Source: Alectryocaccomicrobium faecavium (GTDB taxonomy: Bacteria > Bacillota > Clostridia > Christensenellales > Aristaeellaceae). Taken from it: a DNA stretch of 5,989 nucleotides. A model generated the notes under the pieces. The model did no database searches. It worked only from the letters and a program-made list of their open reading frames with translations, and had not been told where the DNA came from. A program made the translations under genes and the position numbers. Each line of letters starts with the position of its first letter. The first letter of the stretch is position 1. Positions 1 to 5,191 of the stretch are shown piece after piece. The stretch spans positions 1-5,989 of the forward strand of contig DVOT01000251.1 of assembly GCA_018713425.1 (NCBI GenBank). The letters run 5' to 3'.

Positions 1-568
1 GCAGCCCATAGCGCAGCACCACCACGCGGCGCTCGCGCTCATCCAGCACATGGGCGATCAGGTGGCGCGCTTTGGCGGATTCCAGGCGCAGTTCGGTTTC
101 GTGGGGCACGAGGTCGGCCTCGGTGCCCATCAGATCGATGAGGGAAATTTCGTTGCCGTCCTTATCCGCGCCAATCGGTTCGTTGAGCGAAACCGTGAGG
201 CGATTTTTTTTGCGCGCGCGCAGGTGCATCAGGATTTCGTTTTCGATGCAGCGCGAAGCGTAGGTGGTGAGCTTTCCGGCTTCTGGCCGGAAGGTGTGCA
301 CCGCCTTGATCAGCCCGATGGAGCCGATGGACACCAGATCGTCGGCATCCACGCCGCTTTGCGCGAATTTCTTGGCGATGTGCGCCACAAGGCGCAGGTT
401 GTGCTCGATCAGGCGCGTGGCGGCGGCTTCGTCGCCCGCGAGCATGGCCTCGATCAGCGTCTTTTCCTCCACGGGCTTTAATGGCTTGGGAAAAGACGAT
501 CGCCCGGCAATGTGCGAAAGAAAAAACCAGGCGTCGTTGAGCAGGGCCAAAAATGCTTCCATTCCCAT
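1..568 (-). CDS. sigK: RNA polymerase sporulation sigma factor SigK (5' part, with pro-sequence)
   Basis: Sigma-70 family factor that in Bacillus-type sporulation directs late mother-cell transcription (coat and cortex genes). Reading leftwards from ATG at 568, 189 residues are visible and the window edge removes the rest, probably about 45 residues including most of the region 4.2 helix-turn-helix. Seen directly: a hydrophobic start (residues 4-20), then FPKPL (26-30), region 2.1 around LIEHNLRLVAHIAKKF (53-68), the core-binding segment DDLVSIGSIGLIKAV (76-90), the -10 recognition region TYASRCIENEILMHLRARKK (102-121), GNEISLID (138-145) and the start of region 4 (LDERERRVVVLRYGL, 175-189). 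From memory this aligns almost end to end with B. subtilis SigK, including the pro-sequence. The start is supported by GGGAGGTG at 577-584, 8 nt upstream. The frame is open through the region where the skin element splits the B. subtilis gene. SigE is the closest alternative, but the SFPKPL/LRLVAHIAKKF context favours SigK. Confidence 0.93.
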   Translation of the reverse strand, partial: MGMEAFLALLNDAWFFLSHIAGRSSFPKPLKPVEEKTLIEAMLAGDEAAATRLIEHNLRLVAHIAKKFAQSGVDADDLVSIGSIGLIKAVHTFRPEAGKLTTYASRCIENEILMHLRARKKNRLTVSLNEPIGADKDGNEISLIDLMGTEADLVPHETELRLESAKARHLIAHVLDERERRVVVLRYGL

Positions 569-594
569 GCGGCGCGCACCTCCCATTCCCTTTC

Positions 595-624
595 AGCGTA
601 TGCGCAAGGGCTTGGGAAATGTGC
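595..624 (-). promoter_or_regulatory. SigE-like promoter of sigK
   Basis: Read on the minus strand, GCACATT (618-624) is followed after 15 nt by CATACGCT (595-602). The known SigE consensus is KMATATT, 14-15 nt, CATACAHT, so the match is 6 of 7 and 7 of 8 with correct spacing. Transcription would start near 588, giving a leader of about 20 nt that still contains the ribosome binding site at 577-584. SigE control of sigK is established in B. subtilis, which makes the site credible. The match was found by eye, without a score. Confidence 0.6.
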
Positions 625-635
625 GAAGCAAATTT
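616..635 (+). repeat. 20-bp direct repeat, copy A
   Basis: GAAATGTGCGAAGCAAATTT recurs at 954-973 with one mismatch (19 of 20), in the same orientation. This copy covers the -35 element of the predicted sigK promoter. A 10-bp core, AATGTGCGAA, also occurs inside sigK at 509-518, and an adjoining 11-mer GGCTTGGGAAA (609-619) recurs at 483-493. It may be part of a dispersed intergenic repeat; no function is apparent. Confidence 0.6.
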
Positions 636-644
636 CTGGTTGTT

Positions 645-683
645 GGGGCTGTGAAAAGACTTTTGTTGTTCTTTTGCAGCCCC
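645..683. repeat. Imperfect hairpin in the sigK-fic spacer
   Basis: GGGGCTG (645-651) pairs with CAGCCCC (677-683), and AAAAG (654-658) with CTTTT (671-675), separated by a small TG/G internal loop. No T-tract follows on either strand, so it does not look like a terminator. A related string, ending CTTTCACAGCCCC, occurs at 940-952 in the opposite orientation next to the second 20-bp repeat, so the two look like rearranged pieces of one repeat family. Confidence 0.45.
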
Positions 684-766
684 AGAGCATTGACAAAGTT
701 GATATTTGATCCGAAATTGCAAGATTGTATTTTTAAATGGCATACTCTTGCGGTTTTTGCGTTTCT

Positions 767-829
767 AATCCCTCCGTCACGGCTGCGCCGTGCCACCTCC
801 CTTTGGTGCCAAAGGGAGGCTTTTGGGTA
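767..829 (+). repeat. Dispersed hairpin repeat, left arm (copy 1)
   Basis: The unit begins AATCCCTCCGTCACGG and contains two perfect stems. The first is CACGGC/GCCGTG with a TGC loop (778-792). The second is CCTCCCTTTGG/CCAAAGGGAGG with a 2-nt loop (796-819), followed by CTTTTGGG. The first 29 bp recur exactly at 5961-5989, and the whole unit is mirrored at 851-913. The second stem plus CTTTT resembles a terminator, but no gene runs into it from the left. It is better read as a mobile or REP/MITE-like repeat. Confidence 0.75.
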
Positions 830-850
830 GTGCTGCTTCCTACGGTTGTG

Positions 851-913
851 CCACTTCCCAAAAGGCTCCCCTTGATTCCAAGGGGAGCTGGCAGCGAAGC
901 TGACTGAGGGGTT
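851..913 (-). repeat. Dispersed hairpin repeat, right arm (copy 2, inverted)
   Basis: On the minus strand this reads AACCCCTCAGTCAGC and so on, with the same layout as copy 1. It has a short stem CAGC/GCTG (892-902) and a perfect 10-bp stem GCTCCCCTTG/CAAGGGGAGC with a 4-nt loop (865-888), then CTTTTGGGAAGTG. It aligns along its length with copy 1, although the two have diverged; compensating differences (CCTCCC versus GCTCCCC) keep both hairpins intact. Together the arms make a 147-bp near-palindrome. The inner ends, CTTTTGGGTAGTG (820-832) and CACTTCCCAAAAG (852-864), are complementary at 12 of 13 positions. Confidence 0.7.
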
Positions 914-953
914 GAGCCGACCGAGAAGTTGCAAAAGTTCTTTCACAGCCCCT

Positions 954-973
954 GAAATGTGCAAAGCAAATTT
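954..973 (+). repeat. 20-bp direct repeat, copy B
   Basis: GAAATGTGCAAAGCAAATTT differs at one position from the copy at 616-635. Here it lies just upstream of the fic promoter. Immediately to its left is a CACAGCCCC segment that in the other locus lies to the right in inverted form (GGGGCTGTG, 645-653), so the surrounding repeat modules have been reshuffled. Confidence 0.6.
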
Positions 974-985
974 GGCGCAGCTGCG

Positions 986-1014
986 TTGCAAAGAAAGCGA
1001 ATTTGGGCTATAAT
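986..1014 (+). promoter_or_regulatory. SigA-type promoter of the Fic gene
   Basis: TTGCAA (986-991) is followed after 17 nt by a perfect TATAAT (1009-1014). Transcription would begin near 1021, upstream of the ribosome binding site at 1033-1038. The -35 box matches 4 of 6 consensus bases, similar to the TTGCAT of the secG promoter in this window. Confidence 0.7.
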
Positions 1015-1047
1015 GGTAAGAAAGAACAGGATGGAGGACGTCGCGGG

Positions 1048-1791
1048 ATGGAGCATGGCCAAGCGGGAGCTTGTTTTCGGGAAGTGGATGCGCTGAAGGC
1101 GGCGCTTGCGGCACGCCGGCCCTTTACGCAGGGAGAATTGCAGCGCTTGCGCGATGAATTTTTGATTGAGTATACCTACAACTCCAATGCCATAGAGGGC
1201 AACACGCTCACCCTGCGGGAAACCGCTCTGGTTTTGGAGGGCGTTACCATTGACCGAAAGCCGCTCAAAGATCACCTGGAAGCGGTGGGGCATAGGGACG
1301 CGTTTTTCTATGTGCAGGATTTGGTGGGCCAGAAAATTCCCTTTTCGGAAAGCGTCGTGAAACAGATTCATGCGCTGGTGCTGATGGACCGGCCGCGCGA
1401 CCGGGGCATATACCGCAGGATTCCCGTGCGCATCGCGGGCGCTTATCATACGCCGCCCGAGCCGCTGCTCGTGCCAGAGCAAATGGAACGGCTGATTGCC
1501 GCGTTTGCGCAGGATGAGGCGCGGCATCCGATCGAAAAAGCGGCTTTGTTTCACCTGGAATTTGAGGGGATCCATCCATTCGTGGATGGAAATGGCCGCA
1601 CGGGGCGGCTGATTCTCAATTTGATGCTGATGCAGGCGGGCTATCCGCCTGTCAATGTGAAATACGCGGACCGGCAGCGCTATTATGCGGCGTTCGACGC
1701 CTATTTTCAGCACCGCCAGACAACGCCCATGCTGGCCATTTTGCGAGAACAACTGGAAGAAACGCTCCGGCGCTTAAACGATATGCTGTAG
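1048..1791 (+). CDS. Fic-domain protein, predicted self-inhibited AMP transferase
   Basis: Fic enzymes move AMP (or another nucleotide moiety) from a nucleotide to a hydroxyl side chain of a target protein. This 247-residue cytoplasmic protein has the complete catalytic motif HPFVDGNGRTGR at 176-187 (His176 general base, Asp180 metal ligand, Asn182 and Arg184/Arg187 phosphate binding). A likely target-docking flap is GAYHTPP at 131-137. Near the N-terminus SNAIEG (46-51) fits the (S/T)xxxE(G/N) inhibitory helix, whose Glu50 is expected to block productive ATP binding; the position makes it a class II Fic protein. The protein ends soon after the Fic core with no winged-helix domain. The start is ATG 1048, preceded by GGAGGA at 1033-1038 (9-nt spacing); the longer TTG start at 1003 overlaps the -10 box and is rejected. 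No antitoxin gene adjoins it, consistent with built-in inhibition. The target is unknown. It converges on the cyclase gene 5 bp away with no visible terminator between. Confidence 0.9.
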   Translation: MEHGQAGACFREVDALKAALAARRPFTQGELQRLRDEFLIEYTYNSNAIEGNTLTLRETALVLEGVTIDRKPLKDHLEAVGHRDAFFYVQDLVGQKIPFSESVVKQIHALVLMDRPRDRGIYRRIPVRIAGAYHTPPEPLLVPEQMERLIAAFAQDEARHPIEKAALFHLEFEGIHPFVDGNGRTGRLILNLMLMQAGYPPVNVKYADRQRYYAAFDAYFQHRQTTPMLAILREQLEETLRRLNDML

Positions 1792-1796
1792 GAAGG

Positions 1797-2909
1797 TCAA
1801 ATGGATTCCAGATCGGTGACGGTGACTTGGTTGCGGCCAGCGCCTTTGGCACGGTAAAGCGCCTCGTCGGCGCGGAGGATGAGCTCCTCCAGCGTATCCT
1901 GCGGGCCGGGGCGGCGCACGGCCACGCCAGCGCTGATGGTGACAATCCCATTGGGGCCGGCGATGGCTTTTTGCCGCACGCGCTCCAGCAGTTCATTGGA
2001 TAGGCTTTGGGCCTTTTCCGTGGACACGGCGGACATGAACAGCAAAAATTCCTCGCCGCCATACCGGGCGGCAAAGAAGCCGTGTTCTACCGCGAAGGTG
2101 GCGAGCGTTCTGCCGATGGTTCGCAGGCAATCGTCGCCCGCAGGGTGGCCCAAAGCATCGTTATAGTCCTTGAAGCGATCCACATCGATCATCGTCACGG
2201 CTACGGGAAGATGGGATTCCTGGCAGCGGCGAAAGCTGGGAAACATGTGAACTTGCGCGCCGTGGCGGTTGAGCAGGCTGGTGAGGCTATCCGTCCGGCT
2301 GGCCTTTTCCAGCTGCTCTTGCGCTTCGCCGCTGCGCAGGCGCAAATCGCAGATCAGCAGCAGAAAAAAGGAAGTGGCAAGCCAGGTGGTCACCGCGCTG
2401 AAGCGGTCGAAAATCGCCACTTCTTGCGGGCGGAATAGCGCCACCAATAGCAGATAGATGCCCGAAATTCCCGTCATCAGCAGCAAAATCCGCTGATAGG
2501 GGAAGAAAAACAGCGTGGCCACAATGATATAGCACAGCGAATAAAAAAGGGCGGGCTGCTTGGGAAAAGGGAAAATGCTGATGGTGATGATAAACGCCAT
2601 TAGCATGCATACGCAGAGGTAACAGGCTGCCTGTACGGTGCGCGGCGCGGGAGGCTGGCGGCGGAAGCGGCGCGTGAGCGCAAACAGGCCCAGCAGCGCC
2701 GCATAGATCGCCGCGTAACAGGCGATCAGTAGGGGATTGCGCATGGTGATCGTCGTCCAAATCCCATATAGCAGGAAAAACGGCAACAACACCCATAGTG
2801 CCGCCTGGAGCATCCGCAGATTGTTTTGGGCGATTTGCGCTTCGCAGCGCTGAAAATATCCCTGGTTTCGGGCGCGGAATGCCGCATAGGCGTGCCAAAT
2901 GCGCTTCAA
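1797..2909 (-). CDS. Membrane diguanylate cyclase (6-TM sensor, GGDEF domain)
   Basis: Predicted to make cyclic di-GMP from two GTP at the inner face of the membrane. The 370-residue protein has a short cytoplasmic N-terminus and about six hydrophobic segments (roughly 35-51, 58-78, 93-112, 120-136, 140-158, 170-188). A linker rich in charged residues (about 189-206) leads to a C-terminal GGDEF domain: D207-SLT-SLLNRHG, IDVDRFKDYND (241-251) with metal-binding Asp242 and Asp244, the active site GGEEF (284-288), and ADEALYRAKGAGRN (347-360). Active-site residues are intact, so it should be catalytic. The RxxD inhibitory site normally found just upstream is replaced by EHGF (275-278). The membrane part matches no sensor domain I can name. 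The start is taken as TTG 2909 with AAGAAGG 8 nt upstream (2918-2924), because the longer GTG start at 2960 overlaps the promoter -10 box; the first in-frame ATG lies inside the first helix. No EAL or HD-GYP partner is in the window. Confidence 0.88.
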   Translation of the reverse strand: MKRIWHAYAAFRARNQGYFQRCEAQIAQNNLRMLQAALWVLLPFFLLYGIWTTITMRNPLLIACYAAIYAALLGLFALTRRFRRQPPAPRTVQAACYLCVCMLMAFIITISIFPFPKQPALFYSLCYIIVATLFFFPYQRILLLMTGISGIYLLLVALFRPQEVAIFDRFSAVTTWLATSFFLLLICDLRLRSGEAQEQLEKASRTDSLTSLLNRHGAQVHMFPSFRRCQESHLPVAVTMIDVDRFKDYNDALGHPAGDDCLRTIGRTLATFAVEHGFFAARYGGEEFLLFMSAVSTEKAQSLSNELLERVRQKAIAGPNGIVTISAGVAVRRPGPQDTLEELILRADEALYRAKGAGRNQVTVTDLESI

Positions 2910-2917
2910 GACGACCG

Positions 2918-2924
2918 CCTTCTT
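2918..2924 (-). promoter_or_regulatory. Ribosome binding site selecting a TTG start
   Basis: AAGAAGG on the minus strand lies 8 nt before TTG 2909. It is the only purine-rich match well placed for an in-frame start downstream of the predicted transcription start, and is the basis for calling a TTG-initiated 370-residue cyclase. It is a moderate match to the anti-Shine-Dalgarno sequence. Confidence 0.5.
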
Positions 2925-2951
2925 TCTGCCGGATGGTTTCTTGCAATATCT

Positions 2952-2980
2952 ATTATACACGCGTGAAGGCCCAATGGGAA
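2952..2980 (-). promoter_or_regulatory. Probable SigA-type promoter of the diguanylate cyclase
   Basis: On the minus strand TTCCCA (2975-2980) is followed after 17 nt by TATAAT (2952-2957). The -10 box is perfect and the -35 box is weak (4 of 6). Transcription would start near 2945, leaving a leader of about 36 nt before TTG 2909. It sits just after the rnr terminator, so the cyclase is likely its own transcription unit. Confidence 0.6.
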
Positions 2981-2989
2981 GGCCGATGA

Positions 2990-3028
2990 GGAAAAAAGTT
3001 GCGCGCCAAGCTGGGCGGCGTCAGCGCA
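2990..3028 (-). terminator. Rho-independent terminator at the end of rnr
   Basis: On the minus strand TGCG (3025-3028) pairs with CGCA (3000-3003), and CGCC (3017-3020) with GGCG (3004-3007). The loop is 9 nt and a 4-nt bulge lies on the 5' side. The stem is followed by AC and six T residues (2992-2997). The 5' arm overlaps the rnr stop codon at 3021-3023. The stem is short and bulged, but the T-tract and position are convincing. Confidence 0.65.
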
Positions 3029-4958
3029 GCGGTCTCAATGGCTCGGGCGCAAAATCCACTTCGCCCACCAGCGGGCGGACGGCGGCCACGCGCACGCAAA
3101 CGCGCTGGCCTGCTTGCAACTGTTCGTTCGCGCGCTCAGAGACCAACATGGCCCGCTCGGGCAGATAGAACCAAAAGCCGGGCAGCGCGTCCAGCGGCAA
3201 GGTTCCTTCGCAGGTGTTGTCCAGCAAAATGCGCGCGCCGCGCGCATATACGCGGGAAACCACGCCTTCGAACGATTCGCCCACGCGGCTGGCGAGCCAG
3301 AGCGCGCACAGCATGGCGGTGGCGCGGCGCTCCGCGCTGGCGGCGGCTTCCTCGCGCTGGGAGGCAAACTCCGTCCATTCCGGCATGTTCTTTTTGTAGC
3401 GCTCCCGCTGGGAAAAATCGCCCGCTAGCGCAAGCTTGAGAATCCGGTGCGCCAGCAGGTCGGGATAGCGCCGGATGGGCGAGGTGAAATGGCAATAATC
3501 GCGCAGCGCCAGCGCGAAATGGCCCTTGGGCTGCTCGCTATAGCGCGCCTTTTGCATCGAGCGGACGACCGCGAATTGCACCAGCGGCTCTTCCGGCTTG
3601 CCCCGCGCCAGCGCGAGCAAGGCGTTGAGCGAGGCTGGCTTGCCGTCCGGGCAGGGCGGATAGCCGAAATGGGCCATCGCCTGGTTGAGCGCGGCGAGGT
3701 CTTCCGGCGCGGAAGGCTCGTGTACGCGATAGGGGAAGGGCAATTTTTTGGCGCGCGCATAGGCGGCCACGGCCTCGTTGGCCAGCAGCATAAAGGATTC
3801 GATCAGGCGTTCCGCATCGCCGCTCGGGCGCGGGATGACGTCGAGAGGTTCGCCGGACGCGTCCAGACAAAGCTGGGTTTCGGCGGTTTCCAGGGACAGC
3901 GCGCCGCGCTGGGCGCGCGCTTCGATCAGCGCCAGGGACAACTCGCGCATGCGCAGGAGCGTTTTGTGCAGGTTCTTGGGCACGGCGGTTTCCTCCCCCG
4001 CGAACAGGGCGTTGACCGCTTCATAGGTCAGCCGCGCGCGGGAGCGGATCAGCGAGGGGAAAATTTTGGCGGAAAGCACCGCGCCATTTTGAATGCGCAG
4101 GCGCACGGTCATGGCCAGGCGGTCTTCGCCGGGGCGCAGCGAACAGGCGCCATTGGAGAGCGCTTCGGGCAGCATGGGCAGCGTGAGCCCCGGCAAATAT
4201 ACGCTGGTGCCGCGCGCGTAGGCTTCCCGGTCGAGCGGGGAGCCAGGAGCGACATAGTGCGATACGTCGGCAATGTGTACGCCTAATTCCCAAACCTCGC
4301 CCCGCCGGGTGAGGGAAACGGCGTCGTCAAAATCCTGCGCGGTTTCGCCATCGATGGTGAACACGCGCAGTTTTCGCAAATCGCGGCGGCCTTGCTCCAG
4401 CACGGGCGCGAGCTTGCGCGCGGCTTTTTCCGCGCATTGCACCACTTTGGGCGGAAATTCCTGCCGCAATTCATAGGCTTGTGCGGCGGCCAACAGCAGC
4501 GTTTGCGGCGACAGGGCCGAACCGAGCGCGCGCTCGACACGCGCCACCAGGGAATGCCCGTGCCGGGGCCATTGGGTCACGCGCAGCAGCACCGCATCCC
4601 CCGCGCGAGCGCCCAGCAAGTCGCCCTCCACATGGACGCTGGAAGGCAGGCGGGAAAGGATGGGGTGCGCAATGGCGCGCGGCTCGCGCGCTTTGCCATG
4701 CGGCTGGAAATCCAGCGAGGCCACAAAGCGCGCATGGGCCCGCTTTTCCACCGATTCCAGCGTGGCGCGCGGCCGTTCGCCACGCCGGTGGGTGGGCCGA
4801 ATGAGGATTTCATCGCCATCCAGCGCCACTTGGTCGGGCATATCCAGGTAAAAATCTTCGCCGCCCTGCGTGGGCCGCGCAAACATCGCGCCGGAGGCGG
4901 TGCCCATCGCGCGGGCGCGAATCCAATGGCCCGAGGATTTCTTTGCTTTTCTGCCCAT
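3021..4958 (-). CDS. rnr: Ribonuclease R (3'-5' exoribonuclease), lacking the N-terminal winged helix
   Basis: Processive 3'-5' exoribonuclease of the RNase II/RNB family, which degrades structured RNA and takes part in rRNA and tmRNA-linked quality control. The protein is 645 residues. Two cold-shock/OB-like RNA-binding domains occupy about 10-70 and 75-145. The RNB catalytic domain (about 193-510) has TIDGETAQDFDD (201-212), giving the four metal-binding aspartates Asp203, Asp209, Asp211 and Asp212, then LGVHIADVSHYV (225-236), PMLPEALSNGACSL (261-274) and HFTSPIRRYPD (490-500). An S1 domain follows (about 562-637) and the protein stops soon after. B. subtilis RNase R is near 780 residues and begins with a winged-helix domain absent here; the basic C-terminal tail of many homologues is also missing. 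The start is ATG 4958 with AAAGGAG at 4965-4971 (6-nt spacing); an upstream in-frame TTG at 4988 has no good site. It follows secG after 233 bp. HIADVSHYV and domain order favour RNase R over a plain RNase II, with moderate certainty. Confidence 0.92.
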   Translation of the reverse strand: MGRKAKKSSGHWIRARAMGTASGAMFARPTQGGEDFYLDMPDQVALDGDEILIRPTHRRGERPRATLESVEKRAHARFVASLDFQPHGKAREPRAIAHPILSRLPSSVHVEGDLLGARAGDAVLLRVTQWPRHGHSLVARVERALGSALSPQTLLLAAAQAYELRQEFPPKVVQCAEKAARKLAPVLEQGRRDLRKLRVFTIDGETAQDFDDAVSLTRRGEVWELGVHIADVSHYVAPGSPLDREAYARGTSVYLPGLTLPMLPEALSNGACSLRPGEDRLAMTVRLRIQNGAVLSAKIFPSLIRSRARLTYEAVNALFAGEETAVPKNLHKTLLRMRELSLALIEARAQRGALSLETAETQLCLDASGEPLDVIPRPSGDAERLIESFMLLANEAVAAYARAKKLPFPYRVHEPSAPEDLAALNQAMAHFGYPPCPDGKPASLNALLALARGKPEEPLVQFAVVRSMQKARYSEQPKGHFALALRDYCHFTSPIRRYPDLLAHRILKLALAGDFSQRERYKKNMPEWTEFASQREEAAASAERRATAMLCALWLASRVGESFEGVVSRVYARGARILLDNTCEGTLPLDALPGFWFYLPERAMLVSERANEQLQAGQRVCVRVAAVRPLVGEVDFAPEPLRPLR

Positions 4959-5008
4959 ACGGCGCTCCTTTCGCTCGGTAGCTTGCAAGAAAGGCGGTTT
5001 TGCTCAAT

Positions 5009-5041
5009 GAGAAAAAGAGGATGCCACATTGCGCCGCATCC
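5009..5041 (-). terminator. Possible terminator or attenuator between secG and rnr
   Basis: On the minus strand GGATGC (5036-5041) pairs with GCATCC (5019-5024) across an 11-nt loop, followed directly by TCTTTTTCTC (5009-5018). The 6-bp stem is weak and the T-tract is interrupted, so termination may be partial. The 3' arm GGCATCC could pair instead with GGATGCC at 5154-5160, which would compete with this hairpin. No separate promoter for rnr was recognised after it. Confidence 0.4.
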
Positions 5042-5160
5042 CGCCAGCTCCAGATGGATTCCGCGCCTGCGGCCTTTGGCCGTCGCGGAAATTGCCCTTT
5101 GGCGCTTTTGCGCCCACAGGGCAACTGCTGGCAGAATCGTGCGCGTTTTGCGCGGCATCC
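5019..5160 (-). ncRNA. Candidate structured RNA in the secG-rnr gap
   Basis: On the minus strand several complementary segments nest inside one another. The outer GGATGCC (5154-5160) pairs with GGCATCC (5019-5025). A small hairpin GCGC-AAAAC-GCGC lies at 5141-5153. CTGCCAGC (5127-5134) pairs with GCTGGCGG (5041-5048), including one G-U pair. Inside are two longer hairpins: TTGCCCT/AGGGCAA with inner GGCGC-AAAA-GCGCC (5092-5124), and TTCCGCG/CGCGGAA with inner GGCC-AAA-GGCC (5059-5090). A U-rich stretch follows. It matches no RNA class I know (not tmRNA, SRP RNA, RNase P RNA or a recognised riboswitch). It could be a 3' UTR element of secG, a leader of rnr or an intergenic palindrome cluster. 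No folding calculation was possible. Confidence 0.4.
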
Positions 5161-5191
5161 CCACAAACAGTATGGATGGAATTTGAGCCGA

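Noticed and set aside
690..718. TTGACA at 690-695 as a SigA promoter
   Set aside because: No acceptable -10 box occurs 16-18 nt downstream and no gene starts nearby.
162..743. Minus-strand open frame overlapping sigK in another frame
   Set aside because: The SigK frame shows strong family motifs through the region. The alternative gives Arg/His-rich sequence without motifs.
720..748. SigE-like site on the plus strand (CAAGATT, 14 nt, CATACTCT)
   Set aside because: The -35 part is weak (5 of 7), and only the repeat element follows before the fic promoter more than 230 bp away.
1003..1047. Upstream TTG start giving a 262-residue Fic protein
   Set aside because: The TTG and following codons overlap the TATAAT box at 1009-1014 and would precede the predicted transcription start. 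ATG 1048 has GGAGGA in front of it.
1792..1796. Terminator between the converging fic and cyclase genes
   Set aside because: Only 5 bp separate the stop codons, and no stem followed by a T-tract was seen there or just inside either gene end.
2910..2960. GTG start at 2960 for the diguanylate cyclase
   Set aside because: The GTG adjoins a TATAAT box (2952-2957) that is the likely -10 element, and there is no ribosome binding site in front of it.
3447..4286. Long open frame on the plus strand opposite rnr (also 4392-5186)
   Set aside because: It is antisense to a gene with clear RNB motifs, lacks a recognisable domain or ribosome binding site, and is expected from GC-rich codon use.
4959..4988. 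TTG start at 4988 for rnr
   Set aside because: AAAGGAG at 4965-4971 lies between this codon and ATG 4958 and is ideally spaced for the ATG.
5019..5160. tmRNA or SRP RNA, considered because rnr is often near smpB/ssrA
   Set aside because: There is no tRNA-like end, no CCA, no tag-encoding stretch and no SRP Alu/GNAR tetraloop signature that I can recognise.
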